From Syntrophales bacterium (GTDB lineage: Bacteria; Desulfobacterota; Syntrophia; Syntrophales; UBA5619): a DNA stretch of 43,178 nucleotides. The stretch lies in NCBI GenBank assembly GCA_023229765.1, contig JALNYO010000034.1:1-43178 (forward strand), read 5' to 3'. Of the stretch, positions 16,171 through 24,636 are shown piece by piece (position 1 is the stretch's first letter; every line of letters begins with the position of its first letter). Both the position numbers and the translations under genes were made by a program. The notes beneath the pieces were generated by a model. It was not told the DNA's origin and made no database searches. It saw nothing but the letters and a program-made list of their open reading frames with translations.

Positions 16171-16198
16171 TTGACTTTCCACAACCGGGACATACAAT
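16171..16198 (+). promoter_or_regulatory. Sigma70-type promoter of dctP copy 1
   Basis: TTGACT (16171-16176), 16-bp spacer, TACAAT (16193-16198). It reads toward dctP at 16277, leaving a leader of about 70 bases. The second dctP has the same arrangement at 21476. Confidence 0.65.
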
Positions 16199-16276
16199 GC
16201 GCGCATTCTTTTGCTGTGGTAAGTGAGCCACGGCATAACAAATCGACCATCAAACATAAATTGAGGAGGAGCAGAA

Positions 16277-17401
16277 ATGGAGCAAGAAAAGAAGATTGTT
16301 CAGGGAAGACGTTCGTTTTTAAAGAAGGCAGGGGCGGGAATCGCCGCAGGAGCGGGAATCGCCGCAGGCATAGGGGTGGGGGCGCCGTTTGCTCATGCGC
16401 AGACAACAATTCGCTGGCGCCTTGCGTCCAGCTTTCCGAAGTCGCTGGACGCCCTCTTCAGCCCGTCCGAGGAGTTTGCCAAGATTGTCGGAGAGATGTC
16501 CGGCGGGAAGTTTACGATAACCGCCCATCAGGCCGGGGAGCTGCTTCCCGCATTTGGCGTGGTTGACGGCGTGCAGAACGGGACGGTGGAGTGCTGCCAC
16601 ACAGCGCCTTACTATTTTTTCGGCAAGGATGAGACCTTTGCGATCGGCACCGCGATTCCCTTTGGCCTGAACTCCCGCCAGATGACCGCCTGGATGCACG
16701 AGGGAAATGGCCTGAATCTGATGCGCGAATTCTACAAAGGCTACAATATCATCAACTTCCCGATGGGCAATACCGGGGCGCAGATGGGCGGATGGTATCG
16801 CAAGGAAGTTAAATCGTTAAAGGATTTAAAAGGGTTGAAGATGAGAACCGCCGGAATCGCCGGCACCGTTATGCAGCGGCTGGGGATGGTGACTGTGAGC
16901 ATGCCGGCAGGCGAGATTTACACATCTCTGGAAAAGGGCACCATCGACGCCGTCGAGTTCGTCGGGCCGTATGACGACCTGAAACTCGGTTTTTACAAGG
17001 TGGCGCCGAATTATTACTATCCCGGCTGGTGGGAAGGCGGCGCGGCGACTGATCTTTATGTGAATGCGAAGGCATTCGAGGCGCTTCCGGCGGAGTACAA
17101 GGCGATGGTCGAGGCGGCCGCGGCGCGTTCGCACGTGAAGATGCAGTCCATATACGACGTCAAGAATCCGGTGGCCTTGAAGCAATTGGTGGCCGGAGGC
17201 GCCAAGCTGCACCGTTTCTCGAAGGATATCATGGATGCCGCATTCAAGGAGTCGATGGCACTCTATAGCGAGCTTTCCGCCAAGAATCCTCGCTGGAAGA
17301 AGGTTTACGAAGACTACAGCAAGTTCCGGTCGGACTCGAACATGTGGTTCCGGTTCGCCGAGGCCGGTTTCGACACTTTCATGCATGCGCAGAAGTTGTA
17401 A
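16277..17401 (+). CDS. dctP: TRAP transporter solute-binding protein, Tat-exported, copy 1
   Basis: A 374-residue periplasmic receptor. The N-terminus has a twin-arginine signal: RRSFLKK at residues 11-17, a Gly/Ala-rich hydrophobic core, and cleavage near FAHAQ (38-42). The mature protein has DctP/TakP-type signatures: WRLASSFPKSLDALFSP, FAKIVGEMSGGKFTI, VQNGTVECCH, FPMGNTGAQMGGWYRKEV, LKMRTAGIAGTVMQRLG, and GPYDDLKLGFYKVAPNYYYP. TakP-like receptors bind 2-oxoacids or lactate, often with a cation; that specificity is inferred by resemblance. It has its own promoter and terminator, so it is monocistronic, and has no permease beside it. It is very close in sequence to the copy at 21574. Confidence 0.93.
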   Translation: MEQEKKIVQGRRSFLKKAGAGIAAGAGIAAGIGVGAPFAHAQTTIRWRLASSFPKSLDALFSPSEEFAKIVGEMSGGKFTITAHQAGELLPAFGVVDGVQNGTVECCHTAPYYFFGKDETFAIGTAIPFGLNSRQMTAWMHEGNGLNLMREFYKGYNIINFPMGNTGAQMGGWYRKEVKSLKDLKGLKMRTAGIAGTVMQRLGMVTVSMPAGEIYTSLEKGTIDAVEFVGPYDDLKLGFYKVAPNYYYPGWWEGGAATDLYVNAKAFEALPAEYKAMVEAAAARSHVKMQSIYDVKNPVALKQLVAGGAKLHRFSKDIMDAAFKESMALYSELSAKNPRWKKVYEDYSKFRSDSNMWFRFAEAGFDTFMHAQKL

Positions 17402-17416
17402 GATTAGCATTCAGTA

Positions 17417-17548
17417 GAGGCAATTGCAAAACTCCGTGTCATGCCCGAATGCTTTTGTCGGGCATCCATGATTTCAAATAGTTAAAAACTGGATTCCCGC
17501 CCAGAAGCGTCGCGGGAATGACAGCGTTGGGAGTTTTGCAATTGGCTC
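17417..17548. repeat. MITE-like element copy A (132 bp)
   Basis: It begins GAGGCAATTGCAAAACTCC and ends GGAGTTTTGCAATTGGCTC, i.e. terminal inverted repeats, with an inner palindrome GTCATGCCCG / CGGGAATGAC. CAGTAGAG occurs at 17412-17419 and again at 17548-17555, an 8-bp target duplication if the element proper is taken as GCAATTG...CAATTGGCT. It lies between the dctP stop codon and its terminator. This copy lacks the 21-bp units found in copies B-D. Confidence 0.85.
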
Positions 17549-17555
17549 AGTAGAG

Positions 17556-17592
17556 AAAAAAAGCCCCGCGCAGTCTCAACGGGGCTTTTTTT
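17556..17592 (+). terminator. Rho-independent terminator after dctP copy 1
   Basis: AGCCCCG pairs with CGGGGCT around an 11-base loop, flanked by A-run and T-run, so it works in both directions. It is now separated from dctP by the MITE-like element. Confidence 0.8.
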
Positions 17593-17689
17593 CAGGACAA
17601 ATCTTTGTTACTATTTCCCGTATGATATTTATTTCTTTGCCGCGATCAGTTCGGCATTGATCAGGATAATTGCAGAAGGGGGTTGAGGG

Positions 17690-18811
17690 ATGTCCAGTGC
17701 GAAAGGAGGATCGAAGAATCTTCTTGAAGATGTAATTGATGCGGGTCTTTGCACGGGATGCGGCGCGTGCGTTACCGGTTGTCCCTATATCGTTGTGTGC
17801 GAGGGGAGGGTTGTTGTCCTGGATCGGTGCACAATCGAAGAAGGCGATTGCTACAGACACTGTCCCCGCACCAGCACCGACATGAACGCAGTCAGCGACA
17901 AGGTTTTCGGGGTTCCTTTCAGCATCGCCGAGACTGGTCATGCGTTGACGATAGCGATGGCGCGGTCGGCCGATAACCGGACCAGCAACAAGGCGCAGGA
18001 CGGAGGATGCGTGACGGCGCTTCTGGCCTTCGCCCTTGCGGAGGGAATGATCGATGCCGTGGTGTGCACAAGAATGGATGAAGAGAAGGTGCCGCACGGC
18101 TTTATCGCGCGCTCGCGCGACGAATTGCTGCAATGCGCCGGATCGAGCTACGAGGCGGGATTTGCCATCGAGGCATTCAGAAAGATTCCCGCCGATAACG
18201 TCGACAGGCTTGCGGCAGTCGGGGTTGGCTGCCAGGTCGAAGCGCTGGCCAAAATGAAGGCGAGTTTGCCGGTAAATGGCGGAAATCCCGCCCGCATTCA
18301 ATTAACCGTGGGGCTCTTTTGCGGATGGTCGCTCCGTTCAGATTATTTTCGCCCCCTTCTCAAGGAAATCTGCAACCCGGCGCAAATCGTTAAATTCGAC
18401 ATTCCCCACAGTCCTCACACAAGTTTCGACGTATATACGCAGGAGGGGAGGAAATCCGTTGCGCTTGACGAGATCAGAGCCGCCATCAATCCCGCTTGTC
18501 AGTACTGCTGGGACATGACAGCGGAATTTTCCGATATCTCGGTTGGTTCCGCCGGTTCCAAGTTTCCGGGATGGAACACCATTGTCATTCGCACTGAAAA
18601 GGGCGCCGGGCTTGTGGCGCGGGCGAGGGACGCAGGACTTGTCGAAATCCAGTCCCTTCCGGAGTGGAGATTGTCGCAACTGACGACGGCGGCGCTCAAC
18701 CGGAAAAAGGCGGCCTTCAAAAAGCTTGCCGAAAAAAGCGGCGACCGTCATGATCTTCTTTATATCTCCGGTCTTGCGGAAGGGTTCGCCGACAGTTTGC
18801 TGGAAGGCTGA
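17690..18811 (+). CDS. FrhB-like iron-sulfur flavoprotein, copy 2
   Basis: A 373-residue paralogue of the gene at 9256. The N-terminal ferredoxin motif is CTGCGACVTGCP; the altered second set is CTIEEGDCYRHCP (C-x6-C-x3-CP), matching copy 1. Later landmarks: AQDGGCVTALLAFAL, GVGCQVEAL (Val for the usual Thr and Gly for Pro in GTPCQ), and CQYCWDMTAEFSDISVGSAG. It is the first gene of the second FrhB-IorA-IorB module, with iorA starting 41 bp downstream. It probably supplies the flavin and clusters that link IorAB to an electron acceptor other than, or in addition to, ferredoxin. An F420 role is possible but unproven. Confidence 0.85.
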   Translation: MSSAKGGSKNLLEDVIDAGLCTGCGACVTGCPYIVVCEGRVVVLDRCTIEEGDCYRHCPRTSTDMNAVSDKVFGVPFSIAETGHALTIAMARSADNRTSNKAQDGGCVTALLAFALAEGMIDAVVCTRMDEEKVPHGFIARSRDELLQCAGSSYEAGFAIEAFRKIPADNVDRLAAVGVGCQVEALAKMKASLPVNGGNPARIQLTVGLFCGWSLRSDYFRPLLKEICNPAQIVKFDIPHSPHTSFDVYTQEGRKSVALDEIRAAINPACQYCWDMTAEFSDISVGSAGSKFPGWNTIVIRTEKGAGLVARARDAGLVEIQSLPEWRLSQLTTAALNRKKAAFKKLAEKSGDRHDLLYISGLAEGFADSLLEG

Positions 18812-18852
18812 CATGCGGGAGCTGTCATTACGAAACTAAGGAGGGTGAGTCG

Positions 18853-20799
18853 ATGGCCAGTATTGCGACTGATAATCCGGGGGCCGTTGTTCTGCTGATG
18901 GGCAACGAAGCGATCGCCAGAGGGGCGATCGAGGCGGGGATCGGGGTTGCCGCCGCCTATCCGGGAAGTCCCACCTCGGAAATATTGCCGACGATTGCCG
19001 GCGCGGCCGGGGAGAGGGATATTCACGTCGAGTGGTCTGCGAACGAAAAGGTGGCGACGGAAGTGGCCGCTGCCGCATCGCTTGCGGGGATACGTTCGCT
19101 TGCAGTCATGAAGCAGAACGGTTTGAACATTGCGGCAGATTTTATCGTCAATCTGAACATGACCGGGAGTGGGGATGGCGGAATGGTGATCTTTGTCGCC
19201 GATGATCCGGGCGGCATGACGAGCAGCAACGAACAGGATTCGCGAATAGTTGCCAAATGGCTCGACAATCCTCTGCTGGAGGCCCAAAGCGCCCAGGAAG
19301 CAAAGGAGATGCTGAAGTGGGCCTATGAACTTTCCGAAAGGCTCAAGCTGCCTGTTTTCCTGAGGGGAGTGACACGGCTTTGCTACACGCGAGGCAATGT
19401 CGCGCTGGGCGAGTTACCTCCTAAAATTCAGAAAAAAGCCTACTTTCCCGATACCTGGGATATGTACAATCCGACTAAAAGCAAGTTCACTGCGGGGCCC
19501 TCCCCCGTGGCGCACCGGAATCTGCACGAAAAACTCGAAAAAGCCCGCGGCATTTTTGAGGAATCCCCGTTTAATCGGTACAGCGGGCCGGAAAATCCGG
19601 AACTGCTGATTATTGCCTCGGGTGTCTGCACATCGTACAGCGCCGAGGCGCTGAATGTCCTGAAGATCGAGAAGCGGGTCGGGTTGCTGAAATTGGGGAC
19701 GATCTGGCCTCTTCCGGAGAAACTGGCGGCTAAATGGCTTGGCTCCACAAGAAAAGTGCTGTTTGTCGAGGAGACGGACCCTTTCATCGAGCAGAGCGTG
19801 ATGGAATTTGCGGCCAGCAGGCTTCCGGAAATGGGCGGACTCACCTTTTTCGGCAAGCGCTCCGGCCATCTTGCCCCCTGCAACGAACAGAGCACCGACC
19901 TGGTCATTGCAGCGCTGACTGATATTCTGGGGTTGCCTCCGCAATTGGGCGATCCCGACTATCAAAAAAACGCCGCAGAGGCGATGAAACTAGTTCCGAA
20001 TCGCCCCATCAACATGTGTGCGGGCTGCCCCCACCGGGCGACTTTCTGGGCGGTAAAAAACGCCATTGCCCTGGACGGGCGAAACGGGTTCGTCTGCGGG
20101 GATATAGGTTGTTACTCAATGTCCTTTGCCGCTCCCGGTTTCTACCAGGCGCGGACAATGCACGCAATGGGTTCCGGAACCGGGCTGGCAAACGGATTCG
20201 GCAACATGCAGCGGTTTGGGTTTACCCAGCCCGTGCTTGCAGTGAGCGGCGATTCGACGTTCTATCATGCGGTGCTGCCCGCCCTGGTAAGCGGCGTCTA
20301 TAACAAGGCTAATTTTACACTCCTTATCCTCGACAACAGCGCGACCGCGATGACGGGATTTCAGCCTCATCCCGGCACGGGATTGCGGGCAACGGGCGAA
20401 ACGGCCCCGGTTGTCGATATGGAGGAGCTGTGCAGGTCGGTTGGCGCCGAGGTGAGGGTCTGTGACCCCTTTGCACTAGGGGAGGCCACGAGGGCAATCC
20501 TGGAGATGATGAAGAAGGAAGGGGAGGGACCCCGGGTCGTCATCATGCGGCATATGTGTCAGTTGCTCAAGGCAAAACGGAAGATTCCCGATAAATATCG
20601 CGTGTTCGTGGATCAGGAGAAGTGTCTCGGCGATTCCTGCGGATGCGACCGGCTCTGCACCAGGATTTTCGGCTGCCCCGGCCTGATGTGGGACAGCGGG
20701 GCGAGAAAGGCCGTGATAGATGAGGCGATCTGTGTCGGTTGCGGGCTCTGCGCTGATGTCTGCCCTGCGGGCGCGATAAAAAAAGAGGAGGTGAACTGA
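18853..20799 (+). CDS. iorA: Indolepyruvate ferredoxin oxidoreductase, alpha subunit, copy 2
   Basis: A 648-residue paralogue of the IorA at 10400. Motifs: GNEAIARGAIEAGIGVAAAY with PGSPTSEI at the N-terminus, CAGCPHRATFWAVK, GDIGCYSMS, SGDSTFYHA and LDNSATAMTGFQPHPG for thiamine diphosphate, and a C-terminal ferredoxin domain with the same expanded first motif (CLGDSCGCDRLCTRIFGCP) and a standard CVGCGLCADVCP. The ATG at 18853 follows AAGGAGGGTGA. It catalyses CoA-dependent oxidative decarboxylation of a 2-oxoacid with IorB. Sequence differences from copy 1 in the substrate half suggest a related but not identical substrate. Confidence 0.93.
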   Translation: MASIATDNPGAVVLLMGNEAIARGAIEAGIGVAAAYPGSPTSEILPTIAGAAGERDIHVEWSANEKVATEVAAAASLAGIRSLAVMKQNGLNIAADFIVNLNMTGSGDGGMVIFVADDPGGMTSSNEQDSRIVAKWLDNPLLEAQSAQEAKEMLKWAYELSERLKLPVFLRGVTRLCYTRGNVALGELPPKIQKKAYFPDTWDMYNPTKSKFTAGPSPVAHRNLHEKLEKARGIFEESPFNRYSGPENPELLIIASGVCTSYSAEALNVLKIEKRVGLLKLGTIWPLPEKLAAKWLGSTRKVLFVEETDPFIEQSVMEFAASRLPEMGGLTFFGKRSGHLAPCNEQSTDLVIAALTDILGLPPQLGDPDYQKNAAEAMKLVPNRPINMCAGCPHRATFWAVKNAIALDGRNGFVCGDIGCYSMSFAAPGFYQARTMHAMGSGTGLANGFGNMQRFGFTQPVLAVSGDSTFYHAVLPALVSGVYNKANFTLLILDNSATAMTGFQPHPGTGLRATGETAPVVDMEELCRSVGAEVRVCDPFALGEATRAILEMMKKEGEGPRVVIMRHMCQLLKAKRKIPDKYRVFVDQEKCLGDSCGCDRLCTRIFGCPGLMWDSGARKAVIDEAICVGCGLCADVCPAGAIKKEEVN

Positions 20800-20801
20800 G
20801 C

Positions 20802-21413
20802 ATGGCTGCCGGAACATTGTCAAAAGAACCATTTAACCTGATTGTGGCAGGGGTTGGCGGCCAGGGTAACGTGCTTTTGTCCGCGTTTATTGGCTTGGCG
20901 CTTGTCCGCGAAGGGTTTATGGTTAGTGTTGCCGATACCTTCGGCGTGAGTCAGCGGGGGGGATCGGTGACCAGTCATATCAAGATTTCCCAAGAGACCT
21001 CTTACAGTTCCGTCACACTCCGGGGGAAGGCCGATGTCATTCTCGGCATGGAGCCGGTCGAGACCCTCAGGGCTTTGGGAGAATTCGGGAACCCGGACGT
21101 GGTTGCGATCGTGAATCCCCGGCCGGTGCATCCCTCCGGCGGCATTCCCTATCCCGATCTGGATGAGGTTAAGCAGGCGATCCGCAAACTTTCCGCAAAG
21201 GCAATGTTTGTAAATGCCACCGAAGAGGCGTTGAAGATGGGCGATCCGATCTATACGAATATCATCCTGCTGGGCGCCCTGATGGGGGCGGAGGTGTTGC
21301 CTGTAGGGAGACAGGCCCTGCTGCCCATTTTGCAAGAGCGTTTTCCGCAGGGAATATTCGAAATGAATCTCAAGGCTTTCAACAAAGGAATAGAGCTTAT
21401 CAAGGGCGCCTGA
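20802..21413 (+). CDS. iorB: Indolepyruvate ferredoxin oxidoreductase, beta subunit, copy 2
   Basis: A 203-residue partner of the preceding iorA, which ends 2 bp upstream. It carries LIVAGVGGQGNVLLSAFIGL, DTFGVSQRGGSVTSHIK and RGKADVILGMEPVETLRALG, the same landmarks as copy 1. An AGGAGGTGA site precedes the ATG. It ends the second module; a separate promoter for dctP copy 2 follows within 70 bp. Confidence 0.93.
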   Translation: MAAGTLSKEPFNLIVAGVGGQGNVLLSAFIGLALVREGFMVSVADTFGVSQRGGSVTSHIKISQETSYSSVTLRGKADVILGMEPVETLRALGEFGNPDVVAIVNPRPVHPSGGIPYPDLDEVKQAIRKLSAKAMFVNATEEALKMGDPIYTNIILLGALMGAEVLPVGRQALLPILQERFPQGIFEMNLKAFNKGIELIKGA

Positions 21414-21475
21414 ATCTGCCGGGAGCAGCAAACCCGTTTCCCGGTGGGCAGAACTTGGGATAATGGTATTGCTTG

Positions 21476-21503
21476 TTGACTTTTGGGAAGAGGGCAATAA
21501 AAT
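21476..21503 (+). promoter_or_regulatory. Sigma70-type promoter of dctP copy 2
   Basis: TTGACT (21476-21481), 16-bp spacer, TAAAAT (21498-21503), the same hexamers and spacing style as at 16171. The leader to the ATG at 21574 is about 65 bases. Confidence 0.65.
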
Positions 21504-21573
21504 GCAGCGGCTTTTCGTTTTGGAAAGATCCACGGTAACCACCTGCAAAAATTGATAACGAGGAGGGTAAGCG

Positions 21574-22698
21574 ATGAAGAAAGAAAAGAAGATGGCTGAA
21601 GGGAGACGTTCGTTTTTAAAGAAAGCGGGAGCGGGCATGGTGGCTGGCGCCGGCATTGCCGCCGGAATGGGGGTTGCGGCCCCCTTTGTTCATGCCCAGT
21701 CAGCCATTCGCTGGCGTCTGGCGATGAGTTTTCCAAGATCGCTTGACACCATCTACAATCCGGTCGAGGAGTTTGCCAAGATTATCGGCGAGATGTCCGG
21801 CGGCAAGTTTACCATATCTGTGCACCCCGCCGGAGAACTTCTCCCCGCCTTTGGCGTTGTTGACGGCGTGCAGAACGGAACGGTGGAGTGCTGCTTCACA
21901 GCCGCTTACTATTTCTTCGGCAAGGATGAGGTATTCGCGATCGGCAGCGCCATCCCCTTTGGTCTGAATTCAAGGCAGATGACCGCCTGGATGTTCGAGG
22001 GCAACGGCCTGAAGCTCATGCGCGAATTCTATCATAATTATAATATCATCAACTTCCCGATGGGCAATACCGGGGCGCAGATGGGCGGGTGGTATCGTAA
22101 GGAGTTGAAATCGTTAAGTGATGTTAAGGGCTTGAAGATGAGAACCGCCGGCATTGCCGGAACGGTCATGCAGCGGCTCGGGATGGTGACGGTGAGCCTG
22201 CCCGCCGGCGAGATTTACACCTCGCTGGAGAAGGGCGCCATCGACGCCGTCGAGTGGATCGGCCCCTATGACGACCTGAAGCTTGGTCTGTACAAGGTTG
22301 CGCCTCATTACTACTATCCCGGCTGGTGGGAGGGGAGCACGCAGGCTGACCTGTACATCAATATAAAGGCATTCGAGGCGCTTCCGGCGGAGTATAAGGC
22401 GATGATCGAGGCCGCCTCGGCGCGTTCGCAAATCAAATTCCAGGCCGGTTACGATGTCAAGAATCCGACAGCCCTGAAGCAGTTGGTGGCAGGCGGCGCC
22501 AAGCTGCACCGTTTCCCCAAGGACATCATGGATGCCGCGTTCAAGGAGTCGATGGCGCTCTATGGAGAGCTCTCCGCGAAGAACCCTCGCTGGAAGAAGA
22601 TTTACGAAGACTACAGCAAGTTCCGGGCGGACGAGAATATGTGGTTCAGGTTTGCCGAAGCCGGGTTCGACAATTTTATGCATGCGCAGAAGCTTTAG
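21574..22698 (+). CDS. dctP: TRAP transporter solute-binding protein, Tat-exported, copy 2
   Basis: A 374-residue receptor of the same length as copy 1 and very similar to it throughout. The twin-arginine signal is GRRSFLKKAGAGMVAG with cleavage near FVHAQ. The mature part keeps MSFPRSLDTIYNPVEEFAKI, FPMGNTGAQMGGWYRKEL, LKMRTAGIAGTVMQRLG and WIGPYDDLKLGLYKVAP. Substitutions near the binding region (for example HTAPYY to FTAAYY and EFVGPYDD to EWIGPYDD) may tune ligand choice. It faces the TRAP permease genes dctM-dctQ tail to tail across a shared terminator, and directly follows the second FrhB-IorAB module. A TakP-type 2-oxoacid ligand is inferred. Confidence 0.93.
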   Translation: MKKEKKMAEGRRSFLKKAGAGMVAGAGIAAGMGVAAPFVHAQSAIRWRLAMSFPRSLDTIYNPVEEFAKIIGEMSGGKFTISVHPAGELLPAFGVVDGVQNGTVECCFTAAYYFFGKDEVFAIGSAIPFGLNSRQMTAWMFEGNGLKLMREFYHNYNIINFPMGNTGAQMGGWYRKELKSLSDVKGLKMRTAGIAGTVMQRLGMVTVSLPAGEIYTSLEKGAIDAVEWIGPYDDLKLGLYKVAPHYYYPGWWEGSTQADLYINIKAFEALPAEYKAMIEAASARSQIKFQAGYDVKNPTALKQLVAGGAKLHRFPKDIMDAAFKESMALYGELSAKNPRWKKIYEDYSKFRADENMWFRFAEAGFDNFMHAQKL

Positions 22699-22726
22699 GA
22701 AAATCTGCTGTTTTCTCTGGAACAAT

Positions 22727-22772
22727 AAAAACCCGTCCTTCCGCAAGCGAGCTTTGGGAAGGGCGGGTTTTT
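22727..22772. terminator. Bidirectional terminator between dctP and dctM
   Basis: AAAAACCCGTCCTTCC pairs with GGAAGGGCGGGTTTTT around a short loop. A and T runs on the two sides let it serve dctP (plus strand) and, with the coding ends converging, the dctQM transcript (minus strand). Confidence 0.8.
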
Positions 22773-22826
22773 CGATATCGCCGAAGGGCTATGCAGGTTC
22801 TGATAGAGGCCTTGTCGCGGAGGGCA

Positions 22827-24635
22827 TTATTTTTTGCCCTTGTCCTTTTCCAGCGCGCGCATGACCGCTGCCATAGGATCCTCCTCTTCCTTCTGTCCGC
22901 CGGCGCCGCTCTCCGGCGCCAGGGATGTTTCCTGGCCGTCCGCCTGTTCCGGCGAGGGGGCCTCCAGCGTTGCGGCGCTTTGCTCTTCCCCGTATTCCCC
23001 CTGCTCGGCTTCGAGCTTTATGCTGTCGAGATTCACCGCCTTATTCTTGTCGAGCCCGCCGGTTACGAGCTGCGGAAAGGATAACACCACGATCACCATA
23101 ATCACCTGCAGGGCGATGAATAAAACGGAGCCCTTGTAAATCTGGGGCGTTGTCATGGCCTTAACCGTCTTGCCCGTTATCCGGTCGATATAATCGTTGC
23201 GCGGGGCAACGCTGCGGAGGTAGAAAAGGGCAAAGCCGAACGGGGGCGACAGGAAGGAGGTTTGCAGGTTCATCCCGATCAGGACGCCGAACCATACCAG
23301 GTTGATGTCCAGTTTGGTGGCCACCCCGACCAGAAGCGGGATGACGATGAACGCGATCTCGAAAAAATCGATGAAACAGCCCAGTATAAAGACCAGGATG
23401 TTCACTGCGATCAGAAAACTCAGCCTTCCGCCCGGAAGTTGGGCAAAGATATGTTCAACCCAGAGGTGGCCGTCCGCCGCATTGAAGGTAAAGCTGAACA
23501 CCGTCGCCCCGATCAGGATAAACATGACAAAGCAGGAAAGAATAGTTGTGTTTTCAAGGGCCTGCTTGAAAAGTGCAAAATTAAGCTTTCGCCGGGAGAA
23601 GGCCATGATCATGGCGCCGGAAGCTCCCATAGCCCCCCCTTCAGTCGGGGTGGCGACGCCGATGAAAATGGTGCCGAGGACCAGAAAGATCAGCACCAGC
23701 GGAGGGAGCAGCGCAAAAACGACGCGCTCAGAAAGTTTGGACAGCAGATGGAGGCGGAGGAGTTTATTGGCTATTGCCATCACAAATGCCACTAACGAGG
23801 CCACAGTCACGGAAAGGGTGATGATTTCGTCGGAAGGCGCCTTGTCTGTGCGGCCGATAAGCGGATTGATTATGGAATCGTGAAAGTAGCTCCAGACAAA
23901 CGCCGCGGCAATCGCGATGCCGAGGACAACCAGCAGGGATATGTAACCGCTGGCGCCGTTTTCTTCCCTATAGATGCGCGCCTCTTTCGGCAGAGCTGGC
24001 ACCCACCTTGGCCGGACGATGGCAAGGATAATGATAAAAAGCATGAACAGTGCCACCAGAAGCAAGCCCGGAACCATCGCGCCGGCGTACATATCGCCGA
24101 CGGAACATCCCAGTTGATCGGCCATGACGATCAAGACCAGGGAGGGTGGAATGATCTGCGCCAGTGTGCCAGAGGCGGTGATGACCCCGGCGGTGACGCT
24201 GTTGTTGTAGCCATAGCGGAGCATAATCGGCAGCGAGATCAGCCCCATCGAGATGACAGCCGCCGCCATCACGCCGGTGGTCGCAGCCAGTAGGGCGCCG
24301 ACAAAGATCGTCGCTATGGCGAGGCCGCCCCGCAGAGGGCCGAACAACTGGCCGACCGTTTCCAGCAGGTCCTCGGCCATGCCGCTTCTCTCGAGGATGA
24401 GACCCATAAAGGTAAAAAAGGGAATCGCCAGCATGGTTTCATTCTGGACGATCCCGAAGATTCTGAGCGGCAGCGCCTGGAACAGGGAATTATGGAACAT
24501 CCCTGCCTGTATCCCGATGAACCCGAAGGTAAGGCCGGTGGCCGCAAGGCTGAAGGCGACCGGGAACCCGGTTAACAAAAAGCAGAAAAGGCCGACGAAA
24601 AGCAGAGGGACGAAGTTATTGGCGATGAATTCCAT
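22827..24635 (-). CDS. dctM: TRAP transporter large permease DctM, with cytoplasmic tail
   Basis: A 602-residue member of the ion-transporter superfamily, the main membrane subunit of a TRAP importer driven by a sodium or proton gradient. Typical parts: GLFCFLLTGFPVAFSLAATG, FFTFMGLILERSGMAEDLL, GALLAATTGVMAAAVISMG, SGTLAQIIPPSLVLIVMADQ, GVATPTEGGAMGA and LGCFIDFFEIAFIVIPLL. It is longer than common DctM (about 430) because of an extra loop near residues 215-300 and an acidic, Glu/Gln/Ala-rich C-terminal tail of roughly 80 residues. Enlarged permeases of this kind accompany TakP-type receptors. Its start abuts the stop of dctQ. Confidence 0.93.
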   Translation of the reverse strand: MEFIANNFVPLLFVGLFCFLLTGFPVAFSLAATGLTFGFIGIQAGMFHNSLFQALPLRIFGIVQNETMLAIPFFTFMGLILERSGMAEDLLETVGQLFGPLRGGLAIATIFVGALLAATTGVMAAAVISMGLISLPIMLRYGYNNSVTAGVITASGTLAQIIPPSLVLIVMADQLGCSVGDMYAGAMVPGLLLVALFMLFIIILAIVRPRWVPALPKEARIYREENGASGYISLLVVLGIAIAAAFVWSYFHDSIINPLIGRTDKAPSDEIITLSVTVASLVAFVMAIANKLLRLHLLSKLSERVVFALLPPLVLIFLVLGTIFIGVATPTEGGAMGASGAMIMAFSRRKLNFALFKQALENTTILSCFVMFILIGATVFSFTFNAADGHLWVEHIFAQLPGGRLSFLIAVNILVFILGCFIDFFEIAFIVIPLLVGVATKLDINLVWFGVLIGMNLQTSFLSPPFGFALFYLRSVAPRNDYIDRITGKTVKAMTTPQIYKGSVLFIALQVIMVIVVLSFPQLVTGGLDKNKAVNLDSIKLEAEQGEYGEEQSAATLEAPSPEQADGQETSLAPESGAGGQKEEEDPMAAVMRALEKDKGKK

Positions 24636-24636
24636 C

